A stretch of 64,000 bases of DNA from Pseudoalteromonas aurantia 208 (GTDB taxonomy: Bacteria > Pseudomonadota > Gammaproteobacteria > Enterobacterales > Alteromonadaceae), in assembly GCF_014858725.1 (NCBI RefSeq), contig NZ_AQGV01000012.1:2480001-2544000 (forward strand), in the 5' to 3' direction. Numbering within the stretch: position 1 is the first letter of the stretch; each line of letters begins with the position of its first letter. Below are positions 1 through 10,832 of the stretch, in pieces. Under the pieces are notes generated by a model. The model worked only from the letters and a program-made list of their open reading frames with translations. It ran no database searches and was not told the origin of the DNA. The position numbers were made by a program, and so were the translations under genes.

Positions 1-1126
1 CCACACATGCTAGTACAACAAACCAAAGAGACATTACCGGTCCAGCTTCCATATAAACAAAAAAAGAGGCTCCAACTAACAACATATATATGAAATCTAA
101 GTACACTAATTTTTTCTGAATCGAAAATACTCGATAGCAAACCCTATAAATCGTACCAACCATAAAAATTAGCGCCCAACATATAATTAAAGGGAACATC
201 TCAACTGCCAGATCCCAATTAGCACCCAATATAAGCTTATATATTGGTTCCATAAAAAATGAACCAATACCAATAGGGATGAAAAGGAAAAAAACAGGTA
301 TAAACTTTATTTTCTTAATATAATTATACGCATCCTTTTCAGATAAAGCTCCGAGCTTTCCATAAAGTACTTGAGCAACAGAGGAACTAACCAAAATAGC
401 AGGAGCCCATACAAGCCGACTTGCCATACCATAGTTTCCAGATGCCTCAGAGCCAAACCTAAACTCAATTAAATAAAGTGGTATAAAAAATGCTGCAATA
501 GCTATTAATTCTTGAAAGCTTCCATATATATAAAAATCGGATCTCGTTTTATAAACTGATATAAGCTTAAGCTTCAATATTTTCACATCAAACTTGAGAA
601 GCTTATAATTTCTGAAAAATAGAAATTGGACTATAACCTCAGCAATAATTGCCGATACTGCTAATCTCTCTAAAAAGCTTAAGAAGAAGAATGAAAATTG
701 CAAAGTGGAAATCAAAACAGCTCTAGCTATATATATCTTTGATATAAGACCAAATTCTCCAGAAGATGTCATTAATGATATATTTGTATTATAAAGCGCT
801 AATACGGCTCCCAATAACACACCTAAGAGAAATATGTTGCCAGAACTTAATAATGACACACTAAAAAAAACAAAGCTCACAATCAATGTTTGAAAAACTA
901 AAACAGAAAAAAGAGCTTTTTTTTCCTCAAAACACTTTGTTATTGGTAGTACGTGATGTAACTGTAGTAAAAAAAAAACAGCAAAAAACGTAGATAGCGA
1001 TTGTACTAGCGCTAAAACAGAGAATTCATCTGGGGAGTACATTCTAGCCAGAAAAAAAAGTGACACAAACTGGATTACCTGCGCAACTAAGTTGCCAGAA
1101 ACCATTTTGAGTATATTCTGAAACAT
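1..1126 (-). CDS. Wzx-type polysaccharide flippase, C-terminus beyond window edge
   Basis: An open frame begins at ATG 1126 (protein begins MFQNILKMVSGNLVAQ) and runs without a stop to base 1, giving about 375 residues; the C-terminus lies outside the window. The protein is almost entirely hydrophobic, with repeated membrane segments. The N-terminal pattern 'NLVAQVIQFVSLFFLARMYSPDEF' is typical of the polysaccharide biosynthesis/MATE-like flippase family (Wzx), which moves undecaprenyl-linked repeat units across the inner membrane. It lies 34 bp downstream of tviC in the same direction, so it is probably the next gene of the wza-wzb-wzc operon and the flippase for that polysaccharide. The DNA is more AT-rich than the export genes, as is usual for the serotype-specific part of such loci. 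Family call firm; substrate unknown. Confidence 0.85.
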   Translation of the reverse strand, partial: MFQNILKMVSGNLVAQVIQFVSLFFLARMYSPDEFSVLALVQSLSTFFAVFFLLQLHHVLPITKCFEEKKALFSVLVFQTLIVSFVFFSVSLLSSGNIFLLGVLLGAVLALYNTNISLMTSSGEFGLISKIYIARAVLISTLQFSFFFLSFLERLAVSAIIAEVIVQFLFFRNYKLLKFDVKILKLKLISVYKTRSDFYIYGSFQELIAIAAFFIPLYLIEFRFGSEASGNYGMASRLVWAPAILVSSSVAQVLYGKLGALSEKDAYNYIKKIKFIPVFFLFIPIGIGSFFMEPIYKLILGANWDLAVEMFPLIICWALIFMVGTIYRVCYRVFSIQKKLVYLDFIYMLLVGASFFVYMEAGPVMSLWFVVLACV

Positions 1127-1160
1127 CTTGATTTAACTCATAATCACTAAGAACAAAATA

Positions 1161-2189
1161 TTAATCATTATCGATACTATTAATATACCAATCTACAGCA
1201 TATAGAATGCCATCCCTAAGATTAACCGGATGTTCATAACTGAGTAGTGATACAGCCTTGGATATATCGGCTTGAGAATGTCTAACATCACCGGCTCTAA
1301 ATTCTCTATATATTGGTTTAGCCGTTATTTGTACTTCACTTTTTGATAACCCCTCAACGATGGCCTCATATAAGTCATTTAGTGTTGTTCTGTCACTGAC
1401 GGCAACGTTATAAATTTCATTCTTAGCTTCATTTTTTGCTGTTGCTGCTAATATATTCATTTGTACCACATTGTCAATGAAGCAGAAATCTCGACTTGTT
1501 TCTCCATCTCCATTGATAAAAACATCCTCGCCTTTTATCATTGCGGAGGTCCATTTTGGAATAACAGCAGCATATGCCCCGTTTGGATCTTGACGTTTAC
1601 CAAAAACATTAAAATAGCGAAGTCCTATAGACTTAAACCCATAAGTGCGGGCAAATACACTTGCATAAAGCTCATTTACATATTTAGTAACCGCGTAAGG
1701 TGATAACGGGTTACCTATATTCTCTTCCACTTTAGGTAGTGCTGGGTGGTCACCATAAGTAGAACTGCTAGCTGCATATGTAAAGCTAGTGACAGACTCG
1801 TCTTTAGCTGCATTAAGCATATTTAAAAAGCCTGTAATATTTGCCGCATTCGTCGTGATCGGATCTGCAATCGAGCGAGGAACAGAACCTAGCGCTGCTT
1901 GATGGAGAATGTAATCAACCCCTTTAACAGCATTTGTACATGCTGAATAATCCCTGATATCTCCTTCAATAAATGAAAAGTTTTCCCATAACTCTTCTGA
2001 AACCAAGCTTTTAACTTCATCCAAATTATGCTGATGACCCGTTGAAAAATTATCTAGGCCGACCACCTTTTGCTTTAGTTTTAACAGTGTTTCTAATAAA
2101 TTAGAACCAATAAACCCTGCAACACCGGTTATAAGCCAAGTTTTAGGGTGACTCTGCAGTTCTGATTTGACTTCTTCGTAACGTGACAT
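1161..2189 (-). CDS. tviC: UDP-N-acetylglucosamine/UDP-GlcNAcA 4-epimerase (TviC/WbpP family)
   Basis: This is a 342-residue extended short-chain dehydrogenase/epimerase. The NAD-binding motif TGVAGFIG is at residues 21-28, the Ser-rich strand SSSTY at 141-145, and the catalytic YxxxK pair at Y165/K169. The N-terminal extension ahead of the Rossmann fold and the [20 protein letters not shown] stretch are characteristic of the WbpP/TviC group. That group interconverts UDP-GlcNAc and UDP-GalNAc or, better in TviC, the corresponding uronic acids. It follows the TviB/WbpO-type dehydrogenase gene by 83 bp, the same pair that makes UDP-GalNAcA in Vi antigen and Pseudomonas O6 synthesis. The likely product here is therefore UDP-GalNAcA for the exopolysaccharide. 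Exact substrate preference cannot be read from sequence alone. Confidence 0.88.
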   Translation of the reverse strand: MSRYEEVKSELQSHPKTWLITGVAGFIGSNLLETLLKLKQKVVGLDNFSTGHQHNLDEVKSLVSEELWENFSFIEGDIRDYSACTNAVKGVDYILHQAALGSVPRSIADPITTNAANITGFLNMLNAAKDESVTSFTYAASSSTYGDHPALPKVEENIGNPLSPYAVTKYVNELYASVFARTYGFKSIGLRYFNVFGKRQDPNGAYAAVIPKWTSAMIKGEDVFINGDGETSRDFCFIDNVVQMNILAATAKNEAKNEIYNVAVSDRTTLNDLYEAIVEGLSKSEVQITAKPIYREFRAGDVRHSQADISKAVSLLSYEHPVNLRDGILYAVDWYINSIDND

Positions 2190-2272
2190 ATAAAACTCTT
2201 AGATAAAATAAATAGAATTACTCAAAAGTAGGCTGTAATAACCTATTTCTAACTCAAGTATTTTTTGCGATG

Positions 2273-3553
2273 TTAGAGCCGCATATCAACTGCATGCTTA
2301 GGTAAAACATATTTTAAATCGTATAATACATGTTCTTTTTTACCCAACTTTCTAATTTCATCAACGCCAAGATCTTTAAATTCATTATGGCCAACGGCCA
2401 AAATTATTGCGTCATAATGATCTTGCTTTGCTTGTGTATTGAGCGTCAGCCCGTATTGGCTTTCTGCCTCAGCAGTCGAACACCAAGGGTCCATAACATC
2501 TACATTGATATTGTATTCTTTAAGCTCTTCGACAATGTCAATTACGCGAGTATTACGTAAATCTGGACAGTTCTCTTTGAAGGTTAACCCCATTACAAGA
2601 ACATTTGCTCCTTCGACGTGAATACGTTGCTTGAGCATTTTTTTGATTAATTGAGAAACAACATGCTGACCCATTCCATCGTTTAAACGGCGGCCTGCCA
2701 AAATCATTTCTGGATGATAACCAACTTCTTGCGCTTTATGGGTTAAGTAATAAGGGTCAACACCAATACAATGCCCGCCAACTAAACCTGGGCGAAATGG
2801 TAAGAAATTCCATTTTGTACCAGCCGCTTCTAATACTTCTAATGTGTCTATCCCTAACAAATTAAAGATAATAGACAGTTCATTAATTAAAGCGATATTC
2901 ACGTCACGCTGTGTATTTTCTATGACTTTAGCTGCTTCTGCCACTTTAATAGAACTTGCTTTGTGCGTGCCTGCTTCGATAATTGATTTATACAGCTGAT
3001 CAACCAATTCAGCAATATCAGGCGTTGAACCACTCGTAACTTTTAATATATTCGTTACTCTGTGTTCTTTATCACCTGGGTTAATACGTTCTGGTGAGTA
3101 ACCTGCAAAGAAATCTTGATTGAACTTCAAACCTGACACCCTTTCTACAACCGGTATGCAGTCTTCTTCAGTTGCTCCAGGATATACAGTCGACTCGTAA
3201 ATAATAACATCACCACGACCTATGACAGTACCTAACATTTCACTAGCACTGATCAACGGTGATAAATCTGGTTGTTTGTGACCATCTATTGGTGTGGGTA
3301 CTGTCACAATATAGACATTACAACTTTTTAAATCGCTCACGTTATGCGAATAATCAAGCTTCGTGGCTTGTGTTAACTCTTCAGCGCTAACTTCCAATGT
3401 TGCGTCGTACCCATCAAGCAATTCAGACACTCGATCCTGATTAATATCAAAACCAATTGTTTGGTATTGTTTACCAAACTCCACAGCCAACGGTAGACCA
3501 ACATACCCAAGACCAATAATTGCAACCTTCTTCCCTTTCAATAATTCTTGCAT
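2273..3553 (-). CDS. tviB: UDP-N-acetyl-D-glucosamine 6-dehydrogenase (TviB/WbpO family)
   Basis: The 426-residue nucleotide-sugar dehydrogenase has all three family parts: an N-terminal NAD domain with GLGYVG at residues 14-19, a central domain, and a UDP-binding C-terminal domain. The catalytic cysteine is C262 in [12 protein letters not shown]. The sequence matches the TviB/WbpO branch, which oxidises UDP-GlcNAc (or UDP-GalNAc) twice to the uronic acid, rather than the Ugd branch; a separate Ugd-type enzyme lies at 10833-12002. It sits 20 bp after wzc and ahead of tviC, so precursor synthesis and export appear co-transcribed. The two dehydrogenases in one window suggest two different uronic acids feeding the surface glycans. 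Confidence 0.9.
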   Translation of the reverse strand: MQELLKGKKVAIIGLGYVGLPLAVEFGKQYQTIGFDINQDRVSELLDGYDATLEVSAEELTQATKLDYSHNVSDLKSCNVYIVTVPTPIDGHKQPDLSPLISASEMLGTVIGRGDVIIYESTVYPGATEEDCIPVVERVSGLKFNQDFFAGYSPERINPGDKEHRVTNILKVTSGSTPDIAELVDQLYKSIIEAGTHKASSIKVAEAAKVIENTQRDVNIALINELSIIFNLLGIDTLEVLEAAGTKWNFLPFRPGLVGGHCIGVDPYYLTHKAQEVGYHPEMILAGRRLNDGMGQHVVSQLIKKMLKQRIHVEGANVLVMGLTFKENCPDLRNTRVIDIVEELKEYNINVDVMDPWCSTAEAESQYGLTLNTQAKQDHYDAIILAVGHNEFKDLGVDEIRKLGKKEHVLYDLKYVLPKHAVDMRL

Positions 3554-3573
3554 TTTAATATTCTCAAAACATA

Positions 3574-5823
3574 TTATTTTTCTGATTTATATTCATAATT
3601 GTAATAACCATAATAACCATAAGCATTGCTAGATTTTTTAACAATCCCGTTAAATACAACTCCTTTAACGTCTATGCCGTTTTGTTCAAAACGATTGCGT
3701 GTTAATTCGAGTTCTTTTATATGGTTTTGTCCAAAGCGTGTAACCAGCAATGTACTACCAGCGTGAGCACTTACAATTGCAGGATCTGTTACAGCAAGAA
3801 TTGGCGGGGTATCTATAATAACTAAATCGTACTTATTACTTACTTTCTCAACAAGTTTGCTAAAGTTCTCATGCATTAATAGCTCAGAAGGGTTTGGAGG
3901 GATCTGCCCTCTAGTAATAACGTCCAAGTTTGCAACTTGACTATGCTTAACTACTTCTTCTAACTGCAACCGGCCAGATAAAAAATCACTTAAACCATTA
4001 TCCCAATTCATACCGAATTGAGTCTGTAAATACCCTTTACGCATATCTGCATCTATAATCAATACCTTTTTTTCACTTTGCGCTAGTACTGTTGCTAAAT
4101 TTATCGAAATAAATGATTTTCCGACACCTGGACTTGGCCCCGATATCGCAATAATATTGTTTTTCGCTTCCATCATGGCAAAATGAAGACTCGTTCTTAG
4201 GCTTCGCAGAGCTTCAATTGATAAATCTGCTGGGTTATCTACAGCAAGTATTGACTTCGCTTTTTGAGCCTTTCCTTTGCGGGCTTTTGCAAAGCCTGTC
4301 AACTTAACTTGATATTCTGAGTAAGGTACACTGGCATATACCGGTAATCCTAGAGCTTCTATTTCACTTGGGTCTTCAATGCCTTTATGCATTACCTTTT
4401 GAATTAGCACAATTGCTACAGCAAGCATGCCCCCTAATATAGTTGCAATAACAACAATCAGTGCTTTTTGAGGCTTAACCGGCTTTGAGCGGTTTACTTC
4501 AGCATAATCGATTATTCTTACATTTCCTACAGTACCTGCACGCACTATATCAAGCTCTTGGGTTTTTGCTAGAAGCAGCGTATAAATCTCATTATTTACT
4601 TCAACGTCGCGAGTTAAACGCAGTAACTCTTGCTGAGTTTCTGGTAAAACTTGCACTTCACCAGCTAACTTACGCTTCTGCGCTTTTACAACATTAATCT
4701 GTTCCATCACCCCACTATACGACGGGTGCTCTTTTTTAAATTTTCGCCCTAACTCTAGCCGCTTTAAATCTAACTCTTGTAGCTTTGTATCTAACTTTAC
4801 AATTTGCTCTAAAACAGCTTGAGTTTCTAATGATATATCAACTGATTCTCGCTTTACTTGATATTCATTAAATAGCTGTTCAGCTTCTTCAAGTTGTTTT
4901 TTAACTTCCGGCAGCTGTACATTTAAAAACTCAAGAGACTTTTGTGCCTCCGCGCTATTTCTTTCAACATTTCTACGAACATAAACGCTTGCAACTTTAT
5001 CAAGCACCTGTTCCGCATAAATTGAATCCTCATTCTGAAGACTTAAATTTACGATCCCAGAGTCTTTCCCTTTTTCACTGGCACCGATTGCTGACTGTAA
5101 ATCTAATACCGTGTTTAAACGGTCTTTTTTAGTAATATAAAACTCAGTGCCTGACCTTGCTACTAAAGATTTTACTGTAAGTGAAAACATTCCATTAGTC
5201 AGTTCTTCCCCAACATCACCACTCAAAATTACTTTTCCATTACTATCAAGCAACTCTAAATGATTGTTTCCTTTTGCGACAAGTATAAACTGCTGCCCAA
5301 CAGCATTAACTGGTAAATCAAACCTAAAAATCTCTAATTGCTCTCCTCCCCACGCATAACTATCTCCGCCAAAGCTTGGCTGAGCTAATTCTCCTGGTTC
5401 ACTTGGTGAAAATGAGCGAAACATCCTCCCACCAATAATAGGGAAGTATTTATATTTGATTGCAACATCAAGCTTTAACGAATCAACCGCTTCGCCAATA
5501 ATAGAGCGTGATTTGAGTAACTCTATTTCAGTTACAGCTGCAGAGGTGCTTTCGAACATACCTGACATATCATCAAAGCCAGGCACTGAACCTCCTTTCT
5601 CTTCTACTTGAATCATTGCTGTTGCTTGATAAATCGGTGTACTTAAAAGTGCATAAGCAACACCAATCAGCATAAATAATGAAGTAACGCTAACGATAAA
5701 AAGCTTTCTATCAAGCAATGCACCAAACAAGGCCACTAAATCAATTTCTTGCGAATCTTGCGTGGCTTGCTCTCTCACTGGCTTTGTTTGTTGATTGGTA
5801 ACAAAATTAGGCTGAGCATTCAT
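3574..5823 (-). CDS. wzc: Wzc-type tyrosine autokinase / polysaccharide co-polymerase
   Basis: The 749-residue inner-membrane protein has a Wzz domain flanked by membrane segments (about 41-61 and 453-475) and a long periplasmic coiled-coil-rich part between. The cytoplasmic BY-kinase domain carries Walker A (GPSPGVGKS, 562-570), Walker A' ([11 protein letters not shown], from 587) and Walker B (DLVIIDTPP, 666-674). The C-terminus ends in a tyrosine cluster: seven Tyr between residues 735 and 745, the expected autophosphorylation tail. Wzc proteins control chain length and assembly of group 1-type capsules together with the outer-membrane Wza channel and are reset by the Wzb phosphatase. All three genes are adjacent here in the order wza-wzb-wzc, 9-15 bp apart. 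Confidence 0.93.
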   Translation of the reverse strand: MNAQPNFVTNQQTKPVREQATQDSQEIDLVALFGALLDRKLFIVSVTSLFMLIGVAYALLSTPIYQATAMIQVEEKGGSVPGFDDMSGMFESTSAAVTEIELLKSRSIIGEAVDSLKLDVAIKYKYFPIIGGRMFRSFSPSEPGELAQPSFGGDSYAWGGEQLEIFRFDLPVNAVGQQFILVAKGNNHLELLDSNGKVILSGDVGEELTNGMFSLTVKSLVARSGTEFYITKKDRLNTVLDLQSAIGASEKGKDSGIVNLSLQNEDSIYAEQVLDKVASVYVRRNVERNSAEAQKSLEFLNVQLPEVKKQLEEAEQLFNEYQVKRESVDISLETQAVLEQIVKLDTKLQELDLKRLELGRKFKKEHPSYSGVMEQINVVKAQKRKLAGEVQVLPETQQELLRLTRDVEVNNEIYTLLLAKTQELDIVRAGTVGNVRIIDYAEVNRSKPVKPQKALIVVIATILGGMLAVAIVLIQKVMHKGIEDPSEIEALGLPVYASVPYSEYQVKLTGFAKARKGKAQKAKSILAVDNPADLSIEALRSLRTSLHFAMMEAKNNIIAISGPSPGVGKSFISINLATVLAQSEKKVLIIDADMRKGYLQTQFGMNWDNGLSDFLSGRLQLEEVVKHSQVANLDVITRGQIPPNPSELLMHENFSKLVEKVSNKYDLVIIDTPPILAVTDPAIVSAHAGSTLLVTRFGQNHIKELELTRNRFEQNGIDVKGVVFNGIVKKSSNAYGYYGYYNYEYKSEK

Positions 5824-5838
5824 AAACGCACCTTTTCC

Positions 5839-6273
5839 TTATAAATACTTTTGCCAAGCGCCACAGGCGCTATCAATTAATTCATATACATGTTCAAACG
5901 CTTCTCGCGACTGACGATACGGATCGGGAATTTCTTTATCGTTTAACCATTTACCAAGTAAAAATGTTTTACCTCTCGCTTGGGGGTATCGACTACACAA
6001 GTCTGATAGGTGCCTTTGCTCCATCACTAAAATCACCCCATTTTCAGCGATCAAAGACGCAGTTAATTGTCTACCTTTATGCTCAGACATATCAATACTT
6101 TGTAAAGACGCCAGCTCTATCGCTGTTGCATCGGCACCTTTTCCTTCAAGAGCGGTTAACCCTGCCGAAGAAACTCTAATAAGCTTATCTTGTAATTTAT
6201 GCTTCAAAATATACTCTGCAGTAGGGCTGCGACATATATTACCAGCGCAAACCACTAAAATACTATCAAACAT
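5839..6273 (-). CDS. wzb: Low-molecular-weight protein-tyrosine phosphatase (Wzb)
   Basis: The 144-residue protein has the LMW-PTP active-site loop CAGNICRS starting at C9, with the CX5R arginine at R15, and the general-acid motif DPYR near residue 116. The length matches Wzb/Etp. In capsule and EPS systems this cytoplasmic enzyme dephosphorylates the tyrosine tail of Wzc, allowing the phosphorylation cycle that drives polymer export. It lies between wza (9 bp upstream) and wzc (15 bp downstream), which fixes its role. Start ATG 6273 leaves only five residues ahead of the first beta strand, as is usual. Confidence 0.93.
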   Translation of the reverse strand: MFDSILVVCAGNICRSPTAEYILKHKLQDKLIRVSSAGLTALEGKGADATAIELASLQSIDMSEHKGRQLTASLIAENGVILVMEQRHLSDLCSRYPQARGKTFLLGKWLNDKEIPDPYRQSREAFEHVYELIDSACGAWQKYL

Positions 6274-6282
6274 ACTATGTCC

Positions 6283-7407
6283 TTACTGGTTTTCGATATC
6301 TTGTAACGCATCCACCGTTGAAAGTGATGGTAATAATAAACTGATTACACGATTCCAACGCGCAAGTGGCGCACTGGTCACATATATTATATCACGGGGC
6401 TGCAACTCAAATTGTTCGGCCATTACGAGTGCCGCGATGCTTTTCGCATCTAGCTGATACACGTCGGCTAACACACCATCACGCTCAAAGTCACGCTTTC
6501 GTAATACAAACACGCCTCTGGCATTGGCTGTAGTTTCATTTAAGCCGCCCGTTTCACTGAGTGCTTGCGCTAAGTTCAGGCCATAACGAGTAACTTGTAC
6601 CGTACCTGCACGCTTCACATCACCTAGTACAAATACAGTTTGCTTATCGTTACGAGATATATGAATAATATCGCCATGTTGTAATAATCGGTTTTGCGAG
6701 ATATCACCAGCAGAATAAAACGCATTCAATTTGATATTTTCGGTTACATCACCACGTGTGAAGCTAACGTGTTGCCAATCTGCATTTTCTGTTAAACCAC
6801 CAGCCTGACTTACCGCATCAATAAGTGTTAACGGCGTTTCTGTAATTGCATATACGCCTGGTTTATTAACTTCACCAGTTACATAGGTACGCTGACTTTT
6901 AAAGCCGACAACTTTTACGTCAACTTGTGGATCCTCAATTACACGACTCAAACGCGTTATTAACTCGTGACGTACTTGGCTAACTGTTTTGCCTGCAGCT
7001 TTAATGCCTGGCGCATACGCAAAATTAAGGCTGCCATCAGCTTGCACTCTGAAGCCATCAAATTCAGCAGTTCTTTGCACTGCTGCGGGTATAGTCAACT
7101 CAGGGTGATCCCAGACGCCAACACTGAGAACATCACCAACCCCTAACTTATACTCATAATTAGTAACATCAACATTTTGCAGAGATGATTTTTGAGCAAT
7201 AGATGCATTATGTTGTAAGTTTGCTTTTTGTGAACGAATGAGGTGGGAGTCAATCATTTTAACGTTGACATGTTCTAATTCCTGTTGGGCATTATTATAG
7301 TCTTGCCCACCACTTAGCCCTTCAAAGTGGCTACCAGGAATAATATTACAACCAGAAAGAGAAATAAGTGCGAGTGATGAAAGTAGTTTAATACAACATT
7401 TAGCCAT
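6283..7407 (-). CDS. wza: Wza-type outer-membrane polysaccharide export lipoprotein
   Basis: The 374-residue lipoprotein has a signal peptide ending in the lipobox LSGC (C20). A Poly_export domain begins around residue 85 (YKLGVGDVLSVGVWDHPELT), followed by two SLBB domains (around 170-245 and 255-345) and a C-terminal region ending near RWNRVISLLLPSL. The latter fits the amphipathic helix of the Wza outer-membrane barrel. Wza forms the octameric channel through which capsule or EPS leaves the cell. It is the first gene of the wza-wzb-wzc-tviB-tviC-wzx unit. It is preceded by an unusually long leader and a good promoter at 7693-7720. A second, larger SLBB export protein is at 43321-45981. Confidence 0.93.
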   Translation of the reverse strand: MAKCCIKLLSSLALISLSGCNIIPGSHFEGLSGGQDYNNAQQELEHVNVKMIDSHLIRSQKANLQHNASIAQKSSLQNVDVTNYEYKLGVGDVLSVGVWDHPELTIPAAVQRTAEFDGFRVQADGSLNFAYAPGIKAAGKTVSQVRHELITRLSRVIEDPQVDVKVVGFKSQRTYVTGEVNKPGVYAITETPLTLIDAVSQAGGLTENADWQHVSFTRGDVTENIKLNAFYSAGDISQNRLLQHGDIIHISRNDKQTVFVLGDVKRAGTVQVTRYGLNLAQALSETGGLNETTANARGVFVLRKRDFERDGVLADVYQLDAKSIAALVMAEQFELQPRDIIYVTSAPLARWNRVISLLLPSLSTVDALQDIENQ

Positions 7408-7692
7408 TTTTATTCCATATAGCTTTTTAAAGACAGTTATCTACCGAATTAGAACACGAGCACAGTAAGACCGCAAGTACAACGCACTTACTTGTTAACA
7501 GCTCATTAAAAAAACCTTAGCTTACAGGCCATTCTTTATTCAGTAAATTTAAACAATACAATATGGAAGAAATATGGAATTTAGAGCAACCTTGCCTAAA
7601 TGGGCATATTCCTGTTCTATTTACAGTCATAAATAGATGAGGAATCACAGCAATCCATAGCCTGCCAAAAGGACCTATAATATTTAACGCAC
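7408..7692 (-). other. Long untranslated leader of the wza operon
   Basis: About 285 bases lie between the predicted promoter and the wza start, with no plausible gene. I see one small inverted repeat (CAAGTA at 7474-7479 pairing with TACTTG at 7489-7494, 9-base loop) and a weak GGA Shine-Dalgarno before ATG 7407. A GGTAG sequence near 7441 recalls the RfaH ops core, but flanking bases do not fit it. Long leaders are usual ahead of Wzy-type capsule operons, where they serve antitermination; that is only a possibility here. Confidence 0.4.
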
Positions 7693-7720
7693 ATTATAGT
7701 TTTAAATTTCTCTTTGTAAA
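7693..7720 (-). promoter_or_regulatory. Sigma-70 promoter of the wza operon
   Basis: Reading the minus strand, TTTACA (7720-7715) is followed after 16 bp by a perfect TATAAT (7698-7693). It points toward wza, 286 bp upstream of its start, and lies in the 453-bp gap after manB. No convincing terminator separates manB from this promoter, so read-through from the upstream sugar operon is also possible. Confidence 0.65.
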
Positions 7721-7860
7721 GTAACAAGACGTAAATTAATTACAAAAACCTAATGATACACAGCTTAATCTTTACGGGTATTCTTGCTAAAAATAACGTA
7801 GAAGGACATTCAGTAACATACGCCTTCATACCTTGACTGTATTCACATCGAACGACAAGA

Positions 7861-9339
7861 TTACTTCGACAATACCAATTTTAAGTTGTACATGATTGTG
7901 TTTAATAAAACAGTCGCATGCTCACTTGAGCTACTCTCCACATAACACCGTAACTCCGGCGCATTACCTGAAGACCTAAGATGCACGGACAGCCCATCGA
8001 ATGTCATCTTTATACCATCAATATTGCTAATCGCTATGCCCCCCTTCGAATTAACCCCTAACTGTTTTAACAATGCCCTAGGAGTTTGTTCTGCTTTTTC
8101 TAATAATAATTGACTTTTAGCAGATGGAATATTCTGAACACGATCGCTGTCAGTGAAGCACTCTGGTAGTTCTTTCAAACTTAATGATAATGCCTCTTTC
8201 TTTGCCACAACATCAGCAAAAACAATTAAAGCAGGTAATAGTGCATCACGAGTTACCAATGCATTAAGCTTTGCGCCATTAAATCGAATATCAGAGCCGA
8301 GTAAAAATCCGCCATTGGCTTCAAAACCAGCAATAGAATGCACTGTCGTTAATTCATGAACACTGTTATCATCAATGCCCTCTTTTATTTTTGTATAACA
8401 ATGGGAAGCAAATGCACTTATTACATATGGTGAACCAATTTTAGTACGAACAACTTGTTTAAAAGCTTGGCTCAACTCTATTGCACTGTTACAACTAACA
8501 GGAACTGCGAGTACTTCAATACCTAGAGCTTTTGCGCATAATAGCCCCAATATATCACCTCTAAACCAATGACCCTTTTCATCCGCAACTAAAGGTCTAT
8601 CGCCATCACCATCCGTTGAAAACAACATATCAAGTTGATACTCATTAACCCACAGCTGTGCCTTTTGCTTATCTTCAATCGAAACAGCTTCAGTATCAAT
8701 TGGAACAAATTCGTCACTTCTTCCTAGAGGTATAACGTGAGCGTTTAATTGAGTGAATATTTTTGCATATAAATCCCTTCCAGCACTTGAGTGCTCATAA
8801 ACACCAACACGCAATCCCTTAAAAATATTTTTATCAAACAATGAAGTATATCGTTCTATGTAGCGCTCTTCTGCAACTTTACTTATAAATAATTCATTTT
8901 GGAGGATCACTGATTTGAATTCAACACTCGCATTTAAAATGCTGGCTTCATCGTCTTTCGTGATCTCCCCATCAGGACGATAAAACTTCAAGCCGTTACG
9001 ATCAAAAGGAATATGACTTCCTGTAACCATTATTGCTGGAATGCGATCACACATAGCGCTATATGCTAATGCTGGCGTGGGAACGACACCAAAGTATATT
9101 ACTTTAATATTCAGTTGTGATAATGACGCAGCGCAAGCTTGGGCCATTTTGACGCTACTTGGCCGGTTATCAATTGCAATCGCAACTTCATCAAAATCAA
9201 AAGACGCTTGCATTACATTGATAAAATTTACCGTAAAAGCGGCACATACATCTTTGGTGAGTTTTTCAACTAAGCCTCTTACACCGCTTGTGCCAAACGA
9301 GACTCCGCTTTGCTTAATAACCACAGCACTAAATAACAT
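7861..9339 (-). CDS. manB: Phosphomannomutase (ManB/CpsG-like)
   Basis: This 492-residue alpha-D-phosphohexomutase should convert mannose-6-P to mannose-1-P for GDP-mannose. Domain I begins at FGTSGVRG (15-22). The phosphoserine loop reads VTGSHIP with S108 in the catalytic position, where most family members have TASHNP. The metal-binding loop DGDGDR is at 243-248, and the sugar-binding and phosphate-binding parts follow (GFEANGGF and a C-terminal RSSGNAPELR). It lies 29 bp downstream of manC, supporting mannose rather than glucose specificity. The altered active-site loop defines a sub-branch, so phosphoglucomutase or phosphoglucosamine mutase activity is not excluded. It is the last gene of the upstream sugar operon. 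Confidence 0.82.
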   Translation of the reverse strand: MLFSAVVIKQSGVSFGTSGVRGLVEKLTKDVCAAFTVNFINVMQASFDFDEVAIAIDNRPSSVKMAQACAASLSQLNIKVIYFGVVPTPALAYSAMCDRIPAIMVTGSHIPFDRNGLKFYRPDGEITKDDEASILNASVEFKSVILQNELFISKVAEERYIERYTSLFDKNIFKGLRVGVYEHSSAGRDLYAKIFTQLNAHVIPLGRSDEFVPIDTEAVSIEDKQKAQLWVNEYQLDMLFSTDGDGDRPLVADEKGHWFRGDILGLLCAKALGIEVLAVPVSCNSAIELSQAFKQVVRTKIGSPYVISAFASHCYTKIKEGIDDNSVHELTTVHSIAGFEANGGFLLGSDIRFNGAKLNALVTRDALLPALIVFADVVAKKEALSLSLKELPECFTDSDRVQNIPSAKSQLLLEKAEQTPRALLKQLGVNSKGGIAISNIDGIKMTFDGLSVHLRSSGNAPELRCYVESSSSEHATVLLNTIMYNLKLVLSK

Positions 9340-9368
9340 GATGGCAAATTTACCGTAAACACTTTAGA

Positions 9369-10790
9369 TTAAACTCGACCATAACGATCTTCAAAACGTA
9401 CAATATCATCTTCCTTTAAATAGCGCCCAGATTGCACTTCTATTATTTCCAAGTCGATTTTCCCTGGGTTCTCTAAAGCGTGTACTGCAGCAATTGGAAT
9501 ATACACTGACTCGTTTTCAGTTACTAATTGCTCTTTACCATCAATTGTAACCTTTGCTGTACCTGACACAATAACCCAATGTTCAGCTCGATGATGGTGC
9601 ATTTGCACACTTAACTTTGCTCCTGGTTTTACTGTGATCCTCTTTACTTGGAAGCATTCCCCACTATCTATCGAATCATACTTCCCCCAAGGTCGATATA
9701 CTTCTCGGTGGTATTTAACCTCTTCTCTTGCATTTTTTTTCAATGCTTGCACAATCGACCCGATCTCTTGAACGCAAGATTTATTGGTAACCAGAATCGA
9801 GTCTTTTGTTGATACAATTATTAGATCTTTAACACCGGCAGCCACAACAAGCTTACTATCGGTATGAATAAATGAGTTTTCGCAGTCTACATGATAGACA
9901 TCACCAGAAAATACATTGCCACCATTGTCCTTTTCGGATATTTTCCAAAGCGCTTCAAACCCGCCTACATCATTCCATTTCGCATTCATTGGTACCATAA
10001 CGGCATCTGGTGTATGCTCCATAATTGCATAATCTATAGATTCATCAGGGCATGCCATAAAAGCGTTTTTATCGATGCGGATAAAGTCCAAGTCTAGCTT
10101 TTGTACTTCCGTGGCCTTTTTACATGCTGAGAAGATATCCGGTCTATATTCATTAAGAGCGTCAAGGTAACGGCTAGCTCGAAACAAAAACATGCCACTA
10201 TTCCAGCAATATTCCCCAGACAGTAAGTATTGCTCTGCGACTTCTCTGCTCGGCTTTTCAACAAATTGCTCTACAATGTAACCACTACCACATTGAACAC
10301 CTCTTTTAATATATCCATATCCCGTTTCTGGCGTATTGGCATCAACTCCGAAAACCACGAGTTTTCCTACTGCAGCATGTTCAGCGCCAGCTTGAACTGA
10401 ATGCTGAAACGCATCAATATCGCCAATAACATGATCTGCAGCAAGTATAAGAAGGAGTGGATCCTGACTATTTTTTATGGCTTGAAATGCGGCTAATGCA
10501 ATTGCAGGTGCTGTATTACGTCCCTCAGGCTCTAAAAAAATCCCTCCCAACGTCTTATCCAACTGTCGCAGCTGCTCTGCTGCAATAAAGCGGTGTTCCT
10601 CATTGCATATAATTAGCGGCGGTTCATGGGCAATGCCGTTTAATCTGCATATAGTTTGTTGCAGCATTGAATTCTGGCTATTGTCGAGCGACAAAAACTG
10701 CTTCGGATAGTTTTCCCTAGATAATGGCCACAATCGCTTACCAGAGCCGCCCGCCATTATAACTGGTAGAATTTTTTCATCATGATGCAT
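9369..10790 (-). CDS. manC: Mannose-1-phosphate guanylyltransferase / mannose-6-phosphate isomerase
   Basis: The 473-residue bifunctional ManC/CpsB/AlgA-type protein has an N-terminal nucleotidyltransferase with the [19 protein letters not shown] signature at residues 14-32. A FVEKP metal/sugar motif lies near residue 172. The C-terminal type II isomerase is a cupin (from about residue 355) with the [15 protein letters not shown] metal-binding motif. The enzyme makes mannose-6-P from fructose-6-P and GDP-mannose from mannose-1-P. It lies between ugd (42 bp upstream) and manB (29 bp downstream). No gmd, fcl or GDP-mannose dehydrogenase is visible, so GDP-mannose itself is likely used by one of the nearby glycosyltransferases. 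Confidence 0.93.
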   Translation of the reverse strand: MHHDEKILPVIMAGGSGKRLWPLSRENYPKQFLSLDNSQNSMLQQTICRLNGIAHEPPLIICNEEHRFIAAEQLRQLDKTLGGIFLEPEGRNTAPAIALAAFQAIKNSQDPLLLILAADHVIGDIDAFQHSVQAGAEHAAVGKLVVFGVDANTPETGYGYIKRGVQCGSGYIVEQFVEKPSREVAEQYLLSGEYCWNSGMFLFRASRYLDALNEYRPDIFSACKKATEVQKLDLDFIRIDKNAFMACPDESIDYAIMEHTPDAVMVPMNAKWNDVGGFEALWKISEKDNGGNVFSGDVYHVDCENSFIHTDSKLVVAAGVKDLIIVSTKDSILVTNKSCVQEIGSIVQALKKNAREEVKYHREVYRPWGKYDSIDSGECFQVKRITVKPGAKLSVQMHHHRAEHWVIVSGTAKVTIDGKEQLVTENESVYIPIAAVHALENPGKIDLEIIEVQSGRYLKEDDIVRFEDRYGRV

Positions 10791-10832
10791 AATAAAACGA
10801 CTTATTTCAGACTAATGACAGTGGGTATGAAC

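Noticed and set aside
7432..7450. RfaH ops/JUMPstart element in the wza leader
   Set aside because: Only GGTAG is present; the preceding GGC and the following bases do not match the ops consensus.
7795..7830. Terminator after manB
   Set aside because: The GAAGG/CCTTC pairing has a 17-base loop and no T-run, too weak to call.
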